Assembly (NCBI GenBank): GCA_964574335.1
Contig: CAZNNH010000032.1
Coordinates: forward strand, 1 to 48,918
Reading direction: 5' to 3'
From: CAZNNH01 sp964574335
GTDB taxonomy: Bacteria; Acidobacteriota; Vicinamibacteria; Fen-336
DNA: 48,918 bases
Position 1 is the stretch's first letter; every line of letters starts with the position of its first letter. Below the pieces are notes generated by a model, which saw nothing but the letters and a program-made list of their open reading frames with translations, did no database searches and was not told the DNA's origin. Position numbers and translations under genes: made by a program. Below are positions 43,571 through 48,918 of the stretch, one piece after another.

Positions 43571-44578
43571 GTGGCCCTGGCCGGGTCCTGGCGGTCCGTA
43601 CCCCCACCGGGTCGCTTGGAGGGGCAGCGGCTCGATCGGATCGCGGGGCTGCTGATGCGCTCGGGAGCCGGCGGGCTCGGCTGGTGGCGGCTCGGCCGGG
43701 TGGCGACCACGGGCGCGTCCCGAATGCTGCACCAGGCCTACCGTTTCCAGGCCATGTCCGCGCTCCAGAACCGGCGCGGGACGGTGCAGGCGGTGCGGGC
43801 GCTCCGTGCGGCGGGCATCGAGCCGCTGCTGGGCCGCGGCGCAGCGGCGGCGGTGGCCTACCCGGAGCCGGGACTGCGACCCTACGGGGACGTGGACCTC
43901 CACGTCCCACAGGAGGCCGCCGGCGACGCACGCGAGGCCCTTCGAAGGCGTCCCCCCTGTCTCCACGTCGACCTGCACGCCGGCTTCGGCCCCCTGAACG
44001 ACCGCCCGGCGAACGAGCTACTTCGCCGCTCCCGCAAGGTCGACCTGGAGGGCCACGCGATCCGGGTCTTCGGCGCCGAGGACCACCTGCGACTGCTGGG
44101 CCTCCACTTCCTGAAGCACGGCGGCTGGCGACCGCTCTGGCTCTGCGACATCGCGGCGCTGCTCGAGGCCGAGGGCTCGTCCCTGGACTGGGGGTACTTC
44201 GGCAGCGGAGACGAACGCCGCACCGACGCGGTGGCGCGCGTCCTCACGCTGGCCGGCGAGTTGCTCGGCGCCCGGCTCGATTCCGTGCCTCGGGAGCTGG
44301 CGAGCCGCCGCCCGCCTCGCTGGATGACCGAGCAGGTGCTGCGGGCCTGGGGCAACCCGGACTTCGTGCCCCACGGCTGCCGCCGGCCGATCGCCCGGAC
44401 GCGGGGCGCCGGCGAGATCCTGCGCGGGCTGCGCCAGCGTTGGCCCAACGGTGTCGAGGCCACCGCCGCGCGGGGCGCCTGGTTCGACGCGGGGCCTCGG
44501 CTTCCGCTGCAGCTCGCCGAGTGCCTGGCGAGGGTGGCCGGCTTCGCCGCCCGTCACGCGGCCCGACAGACGTCGTGA
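43571..44578 (+). CDS. PF14907-type nucleotidyltransferase of the same cluster
   Basis: 335 residues from GTG 43571. AGIEPLLGRGAAAAVAYPEPGLRPYGDVDLHVP places the nucleotidyltransferase D-x-D at 107-109, and VDLHAGF, HLRLLGLHFLKHGG and WLCDIAALL are typical of the uncharacterised NTP_transf_5 family. Such genes accompany HprK-like kinase and PqqD genes in some ribosomal-peptide clusters. It begins 41 bp after the PqqD-fusion stop (a CTG overlapping that stop is an alternative start) and overlaps the methyltransferase by GTGA. The nucleotide-transfer target is unknown; the cysteine-rich peptide is the obvious candidate. Confidence 0.8.
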   Translation: MALAGSWRSVPPPGRLEGQRLDRIAGLLMRSGAGGLGWWRLGRVATTGASRMLHQAYRFQAMSALQNRRGTVQAVRALRAAGIEPLLGRGAAAAVAYPEPGLRPYGDVDLHVPQEAAGDAREALRRRPPCLHVDLHAGFGPLNDRPANELLRRSRKVDLEGHAIRVFGAEDHLRLLGLHFLKHGGWRPLWLCDIAALLEAEGSSLDWGYFGSGDERRTDAVARVLTLAGELLGARLDSVPRELASRRPPRWMTEQVLRAWGNPDFVPHGCRRPIARTRGAGEILRGLRQRWPNGVEATAARGAWFDAGPRLPLQLAECLARVAGFAARHAARQTS

Positions 44579-45783
44579 GCGCCTCTCTCGATCCCGAGCT
44601 CCCGCTGCGCCGAGCTGCCCGGCTCCAGCTCCGGCTTGCCTCGGACAGCTCGGTGGAGATCCGCCACCGCGACCAGGCGGTCTGGTGCGGGTCTCACGCG
44701 CTTCGGGTGCTGGACGCATTCGGGAAGCCGCTCTCGCTCTCGGCCGCGCTGGCCCGGCTCGGTCCACGGTCGCAGGGCGCCCACGACTGGGTCGAGCTGA
44801 CCGAAACCGTGATCGGCCTCTGGCGGGCCGGCATCCTGGTCGCCGCGGACGCGCCCCGGCTCCTGGAAGACCCCGCCGGCTTCGACGCGGCCCCGATCCA
44901 CCGGGCCATGCTCGACGACCGCACCCGCACCGCCCGCTACCTCGCCGCGATCCGGGAGACGGTCCGGCCCGGCGATGTGGTCCTGGACATCGGCACCGGC
45001 ACGGGCATCCTGGCCATGGCCGCGGCCCGGAAAGGCGCCCGGGTGTATGCCGTCGAGGCGGGCGGGATGGCGGCGACGGCTCGTCTCGCCTTCGCCCAGA
45101 ACGACCTGGCGGACCGGATCACGCTGATCGAGGGGTGGTCGACGCGAATCTCTCTCCCCGAGAAGGCCGACGTGCTGGTGGCCGAGATCATCGGCAACGA
45201 CCCGCTGGCGGAGAACGTGGCCGAGGTGTTTGCAGACGCCTGCCGGAGGCTGCTCAAGACCGACGCCCGCCTGATCCCGCGCCGGGTCCGGCTGTGGGCG
45301 GCGGGGCTGGGCGTTCCCGCGGCGGTGGTGGAGCGCCGGACCTTCACCGCCCGAGGCGCCCGACGCTGGCGTCGCTTCTACGGCTTCGACTTCACTGCGC
45401 TCGCGGAGAGCATGGCCGCAGGTCCCGCCCGGCTGCCGATCAACCCGTTCGACGCCCGGCGCTGGCCGCTCCTCGCCGGGCCGATCCTCATTGCGGACGT
45501 GAAGCTGGGGCGGGCCCTCGGCCCACGACTGCGGGCGCGGCGCGTGGCCCACGCCCGGCGCGCCGGGTCGCTGAACGGCTCCCTACTCTACTTCGGTCTC
45601 GAGCTCGGGCCCACCACCCACCTCGAGGTCGGGCCCGACCAGGCGCGAGCCCACAACTCGTGGCGTTGCCCGCTGTGGATCGACCCGCATCCGCTGCGGG
45701 TGCGGCGCGGACAGAAGCTGGTCCTGAGCTACCAGCACGCCTCGGGCAGCAGCCGGCTGAGGTTCAGTCCCGCCGCGGGCTGA
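44575..45783 (+). CDS. PRMT-like SAM methyltransferase with N-terminal PqqD/RRE-like domain
   Basis: 402 residues from GTG 44575 (GTGA overlap). Residues about 15-90 look like a PqqD/RRE winged helix (HALRVLDAFGKPLSLSAALARL, then VELTETVIGLWRAGILVA). The rest follows protein arginine methyltransferases: HRAMLDDRTRTARYLAAI, motif I VLDIGTGTG (136-144), acidic E161, and AEIIGNDPLAE with glutamates 204 and 213 spaced nine residues, as in the PRMT double-E loop. C-terminally, AHNSWRCPLWIDP sits where PRMTs have THW. Automatic annotation may call it ribosomal L11 methyltransferase. Inference: it methylates a peptide or protein delivered through its front domain. Confidence 0.82.
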   Translation: MSASLDPELPLRRAARLQLRLASDSSVEIRHRDQAVWCGSHALRVLDAFGKPLSLSAALARLGPRSQGAHDWVELTETVIGLWRAGILVAADAPRLLEDPAGFDAAPIHRAMLDDRTRTARYLAAIRETVRPGDVVLDIGTGTGILAMAAARKGARVYAVEAGGMAATARLAFAQNDLADRITLIEGWSTRISLPEKADVLVAEIIGNDPLAENVAEVFADACRRLLKTDARLIPRRVRLWAAGLGVPAAVVERRTFTARGARRWRRFYGFDFTALAESMAAGPARLPINPFDARRWPLLAGPILIADVKLGRALGPRLRARRVAHARRAGSLNGSLLYFGLELGPTTHLEVGPDQARAHNSWRCPLWIDPHPLRVRRGQKLVLSYQHASGSSRLRFSPAAG

Positions 45784-45784
45784 C

Positions 45785-47335
45785 CTAACGCGGGGACGCC
45801 GTCAGCATCTTCGTCAGCAGCTCGAGCTTCGGCGGATCGACGATCGGGCGCGGCCCCATCCGGTCCCCGAGCTCCATGGTGGTGGCGCTTCCGGCTTCGA
45901 ACGCCGGCCACTCCGATCGGCCCGCCCCGTTCGGATCACCCGTGGCGACGAAGCTCACCCAGTAGCCCGACAGCACCTCGGCGATCCTCCGGTCGGCGTC
46001 GGTCCAGGGCCGATCCGACCGGTCCAGGTTGTCGAACACGTACGGAAGCTCCGAGGAGTGGAAGACCTCGTACCGATCCTGGGTCGGCCCGGGCTGCGGG
46101 TGCGTGAAGAGATAGGTGAAGACCGGGGTCTGGCTGGTGCGGGCACGCTCCGCGGCCCACAGGTCCATCGAGACGAGCGCCTGGTCCCGAGCGCTGGCCT
46201 TCTGCGACGCCGCGGCTTCCTCGTCGGTCGAGGCGGGATAGAGCCGCAGGAAGACATCGGCCAGGGCCCCGGCGCGCTCTTTGACCTGGCTGCGGAACCT
46301 CTCGGCGGGTACCCGCCCGTAGTCGTCGCCGAAGCTGCCCTCGTCAGCCGTCAGGCCGGTCAACGTCGGGACGTCGTTCTGCTCGCCTTTGGCGAAGACC
46401 TCGTCCACATCTTTGGGCAGGAACCAGCCGTCGACGACGGGACGGAAGGGGAAGCCGTCGCTGGCCGGAGGGATCAGCGTGTCGGCCGGCAGCGAGCGCA
46501 GCCCCTGGAGCGAGTGCGCCTTCCGGCTTTCGGCGAACCGCACCCCGCCCGGCTCGGCCTCCTGCAGCGTCCTGCCGGGCCCCTGGTGGAGCCGGGAGCC
46601 GCTCTGGGCGATGGCGCGAGCGAACAGCCCCTTGGCGAGCGGCGAGGCGGTCAGGTAGTGGACCGAGGCCGCGCCGGCCGACTGCCCGGCGATCGTCACC
46701 CGCGCCGGGTCCCCGCCAAACGCCGCGATGTTGGCCTGCACCCACCGAAGCGCCGCCACCTGGTCCAGCAGGCCGTAGTTGCCCGAGGTGTGGTGGGCCG
46801 ACTCCTTCGCCAGCTCGGGGTGCGTGAAGAAGCCCAGCAGGCCCACCCGGTAGTTGACGGTGACCACCACCAGGCCCTTCCTGGCCAGGCCCTCGCCGTC
46901 GTAGACGGGCACGTTGCCGGAGCCGTCGGTGAACGCCCCGCCGTGGATGTAGAAGAGCACCGGCCGCTTCTCATCCGCGGACGCCGCGGCGGTCCAGACG
47001 TTCAGGTACAGGCAATCCTCGCTGACGTCACCGTGGGGCTGGTACTCGGAGGTCCACGGCCCGAGGGAATCGCGCATCCGCTGCATGCAGTTGGCCGAGA
47101 AGTGGTCGGCCTTCAGGACCCCCTCCCACGCGGCGGCTGGCTGCGGCGGCTGCCAGCGCAGGTCGCCCACCGGCGGCGCCGCGAACGGAACGCCCTTGAA
47201 GACGGTCACCGCGGGATCGCGTCCCGGGACGCCCGAGAGCAGGCCTTCCTGGACACGCACCGGCTCCCGGGCCGGGCCCGCCGGCGAGGTCAGGGCCATC
47301 ACGATGAAGAAGAGCAACGTCGTGGACGTGGTCAT
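45785..47335 (-). CDS. Secreted type-B carboxylesterase
   Basis: 516 residues. ATG 47335 opens a signal peptide (TTLLFFIVMALTSPAGP) and has GGAGGA ten bases upstream. Family motifs: FKGVPFAAPPVGDLRW, EDCLYLNVW, oxyanion HGGAF, NYRVGLLGF, nucleophile GQSAGAASVHY, Glu in LTADEGSFG and His in FHSSELPYVF. A complete catalytic triad is visible. It hydrolyses carboxylic esters outside the cytoplasmic membrane, substrate unknown. It ends one base from the methyltransferase stop on the other strand, so no terminator space lies between them. Confidence 0.93.
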   Translation of the reverse strand: MTTSTTLLFFIVMALTSPAGPAREPVRVQEGLLSGVPGRDPAVTVFKGVPFAAPPVGDLRWQPPQPAAAWEGVLKADHFSANCMQRMRDSLGPWTSEYQPHGDVSEDCLYLNVWTAAASADEKRPVLFYIHGGAFTDGSGNVPVYDGEGLARKGLVVVTVNYRVGLLGFFTHPELAKESAHHTSGNYGLLDQVAALRWVQANIAAFGGDPARVTIAGQSAGAASVHYLTASPLAKGLFARAIAQSGSRLHQGPGRTLQEAEPGGVRFAESRKAHSLQGLRSLPADTLIPPASDGFPFRPVVDGWFLPKDVDEVFAKGEQNDVPTLTGLTADEGSFGDDYGRVPAERFRSQVKERAGALADVFLRLYPASTDEEAAASQKASARDQALVSMDLWAAERARTSQTPVFTYLFTHPQPGPTQDRYEVFHSSELPYVFDNLDRSDRPWTDADRRIAEVLSGYWVSFVATGDPNGAGRSEWPAFEAGSATTMELGDRMGPRPIVDPPKLELLTKMLTASPR

Positions 47336-47461
47336 GAAAGCAGGCTCCTCCAGGCGCCCCCAGCGCCAGGTGCTACCGAGAACGACCGCCCGTCCCCGTC
47401 CGAGCATAGCCCGCGAAGGGCGTACCTCGTCGTCGGGTTCGCGCGGTTCTAGGGCCGGCCG

Positions 47462-47908
47462 TCATTCGCCCAGGAGCATGATGATCCTCATGCGTTCGTC
47501 GGCGGCGGCAGACCGCGAGACGGTGACGTGACCCTCGATACACTTCCACCCCAGCGGACGCACACCGGCCCTGAACCAGTACTCGCCCTGTGGCACACCG
47601 TCTATGTGGAACCGCCCAGACGGGATCTCCGCGTGCGCGGTGTAGCGGGTTGAGGAATCGCGCACACTCACCAGCTCGATGGCTAGGTCGGCGACCTCGG
47701 GCCAGAGCTCACCCCCCTCATTCACCAGGGTTCCGGCAACGGAGCGTACGTCGAGCCGTTCCGTGAGCTCGATGGTCTCGAATGCGCAGGTGTCCACGAT
47801 AGGCGACCACTCGATCCTGGGGACCGCGACTGGCCCATCCACGCCACGGTGTGCTCACGCAACGGAGGCAGACAGCAGGGCGGTGGCGGCAATGGCTCTA
47901 GCGGTCAC
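47462..47908 (-). pseudogene. Small lipoprotein gene interrupted by in-frame TGA at the lipobox position
   Basis: GTG 47908 has a strong ribosome site (AGGGAGG) and encodes MTARAIAATALLSASVA, a good signal peptide, then TGA (47857-47855), then continues in the same frame for 130 residues to 47462. If the TGA were TGC, the protein would read LSASVAC, a plausible lipobox, so a single-base nonsense mutation or sequencing error is likely. The downstream body resembles a carboxypeptidase-regulatory-like beta-sandwich (VAGTLVNEGGELWPEV ... SGRFHIDGVPQGEYWFRAG). An internal GTG at 47842 could give a cytoplasmic fragment but has no good ribosome site. Confidence 0.65.
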
Positions 47909-47931
47909 ACTGCGCCTCCCTGGTCGGCCCG

Positions 47932-47965
47932 ACGCCGGAGTCGACCGGCGTACGCTGGTACCAGC
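47932..47965 (-). promoter_or_regulatory. Hairpin and GCTGGTACCAGC palindrome between folD and the small lipoprotein gene
   Basis: ACGCCGG (47932-47938) and CCGGCGT (47945-47951) form a 7-bp stem with a 6-base loop. The adjacent 47954-47965 is the perfect palindrome GCTGGTACCAGC. They could serve as folD's transcript end and the next gene's promoter or operator. The 10-mer GCTGGTACCA also occurs at 37229-37238. Confidence 0.3.
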
Positions 47966-48009
47966 CCCAACGTGGCCCGAGCGCTGCATTCCTTGCCGCC
48001 GGGTCCCGG

Positions 48010-48867
48010 CTAGACGTCCACGCCGAGCTGCCGGGCCGCGGCGTCCGCCGTCTGGGCGATCAGCGTGGCGATGGTCATCGGCCCCACGCCGCCCGGCACG
48101 GGCGTGATCCACAGGGCGCGCTCCGCGGCGGCGTCGAAGTCGACGTCGCCGACGTTCCCTGGGTTGTAGCCGGCATCCACCACCGTGGCGCCTTCCTTGA
48201 TCCAGTCCCCCTGCACGAAGCGGGGCCGGCCCACGGCCGCGACCACGAGGTCCGCCCGGGCGACCACGCTGGCGAGGTCCCGCGTGCGGCTGTGGCAGAG
48301 GGTCACGGTGGCGTTCCGCTGCAGGAGCATGCCGGCCATGGGCTTGCCGAGGATCGCCGAGCGGCCGATCACCACCGCTTCCTGCCCCTCGAGCGGCACC
48401 TCGTAGGCATCCAGGAGGCGGATGATCCCGGCCGGCGTGCACGAGCCGTAGCCCGGGCCGCCGAGCCAGGCGGCGGCGAAGCTCGAGAAGCCGACCCCGT
48501 CGACGTCCTTGACCGGGGGGATCGCCTCGAACCCGGCCCGCTCGTCGACGTGGGCCGGGACGGGGTGCTGCAGCAGGATCCCGTGAACCGCGGGATCGCC
48601 ACCCAGCTCGCGAATCCGGGACACCAGATCCTCGGTGGCGGCGTCGCCGGCCAGCTCCAGCTTCAGGCTCCGCATCCCCACCGACTCGCAACGCTTCCTC
48701 TTCATCCGCGTGTACGTCACCGAGGCCGGGTCGTCGCCGACCAGCACGGTCGCCAGGCACGGCGTGACGCCGGTGGCCGCCCGGATCCTTTCCACTCGGG
48801 CAGCGCTGGCCGCGAGCAGCTCCTGGGCCACGCGGGCCCCGTCCAACAACTTGGCCTTTCCACTCAT
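48010..48867 (-). CDS. folD: Bifunctional methylenetetrahydrofolate dehydrogenase/cyclohydrolase
   Basis: 285 residues, normal length. It interconverts 5,10-methylene-, methenyl- and 10-formyl-tetrahydrofolate in the cytoplasm using NADP+ or NAD+. Visible signatures: VGDDPASVTYTRMKRKRCESVG with the conserved Tyr-x3-Lys catalytic pair, GILLQHPVPAHVD, PVKDVDGVG, VVIGRSAILGKPMAGMLL (dinucleotide binding) and the C-terminal PGGVGPMT. MSGKAKLLDG at the N-terminus is typical, supporting ATG 48867. Its promoter would lie in the last 50 bases of the window. Confidence 0.97.
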   Translation of the reverse strand: MSGKAKLLDGARVAQELLAASAARVERIRAATGVTPCLATVLVGDDPASVTYTRMKRKRCESVGMRSLKLELAGDAATEDLVSRIRELGGDPAVHGILLQHPVPAHVDERAGFEAIPPVKDVDGVGFSSFAAAWLGGPGYGSCTPAGIIRLLDAYEVPLEGQEAVVIGRSAILGKPMAGMLLQRNATVTLCHSRTRDLASVVARADLVVAAVGRPRFVQGDWIKEGATVVDAGYNPGNVGDVDFDAAAERALWITPVPGGVGPMTIATLIAQTADAAARQLGVDV

Positions 48868-48918
48868 TGGTAGAAATCAGGCGCGGTGCCCTTGCGGGCC
48901 CGGGTTCCTGAATCCCCC

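Noticed and set aside
42151..45783. Lasso-peptide cluster
   Set aside because: The kinase, PqqD-like and nucleotidyltransferase genes recall paeninodin clusters, but no asparagine-synthetase-like cyclase or B2-type protease is present, and the cysteine-rich tail does not look like a lasso core.

Overview
This is GC-rich (about 70% G+C by eye) bacterial chromosomal DNA, almost certainly a contig or scaffold from a draft or metagenome-derived genome, since a run of exactly 100 N sits inside one gene. Zinc-ribbon Ser/Thr kinases with PEGA or large membrane domains, PD40-type propellers, a CpaM plus HgcAB-like corrinoid pair and PqqD proteins with cysteine-rich tails together suggest an Acidobacteriota-like lineage (for example Thermoanaerobaculia or Holophagae). 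This is inference from gene content; no rRNA is present. I see no phage, plasmid, IS element, tRNA or CRISPR array.

Layout. (1) 1-6856: a tandem array of five paralogous secreted propeller-like proteins, originally arranged as lipoprotein/propeller pairs with ATGA-overlapping starts and now decayed: one copy is a deletion pseudogene, two lipoprotein genes are remnants, and one copy has lost its stop codon. (2) 6867-9544: infA, then on the minus strand a PEGA-domain Ser/Thr kinase (with the assembly gap) followed by a TPR protein. (3) 9688-15044: alpha/beta hydrolase, a DUF2239 gene with an apparently leaderless promoter, a soluble hybrid histidine kinase, and a thioredoxin-VKOR fusion. (4) 15398-17193: a two-gene corrinoid operon, CpaM-like methyltransferase plus a fused HgcAB-like protein. 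(5) 17229-27592: two esterases, an ankyrin/tetraheme cytochrome/propeller chimera, a second Ser/Thr kinase with a multi-pass membrane domain, a coupled small-protein/nucleotidyltransferase pair, and a CrtI-like FAD oxidoreductase. (6) 27593-28401: about 0.8 kb without a recognisable gene. (7) 28402-39943: GH10 xylanase, an overlapping DUF89/radical SAM/DUF364 operon, GH51 arabinofuranosidase, GH9 cellulase-type enzyme, a lipoprotein and trehalase, giving a plant-polysaccharide flavour. (8) 40170-42047: Nramp-UspA fusion. (9) 42151-45783: a tight four-gene unit of HprK-like kinase, PqqD domain fused to an eight-cysteine tail, PF14907-type nucleotidyltransferase, and a PRMT-like methyltransferase with a PqqD-like front domain. 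(10) 45785-48867: type-B carboxylesterase, a small lipoprotein gene interrupted by TGA at its lipobox position, and folD.

Most noteworthy: the 42151-45783 cluster reads like an undescribed ribosomal-peptide modification system in which the substrate may be fused to its own recognition domain. Next come the HgcAB-like fusion, which lacks features expected of a true mercury methylator, the decaying propeller array, the ankyrin-cytochrome-propeller chimera, and two genes whose promoters place +1 at the start codon.
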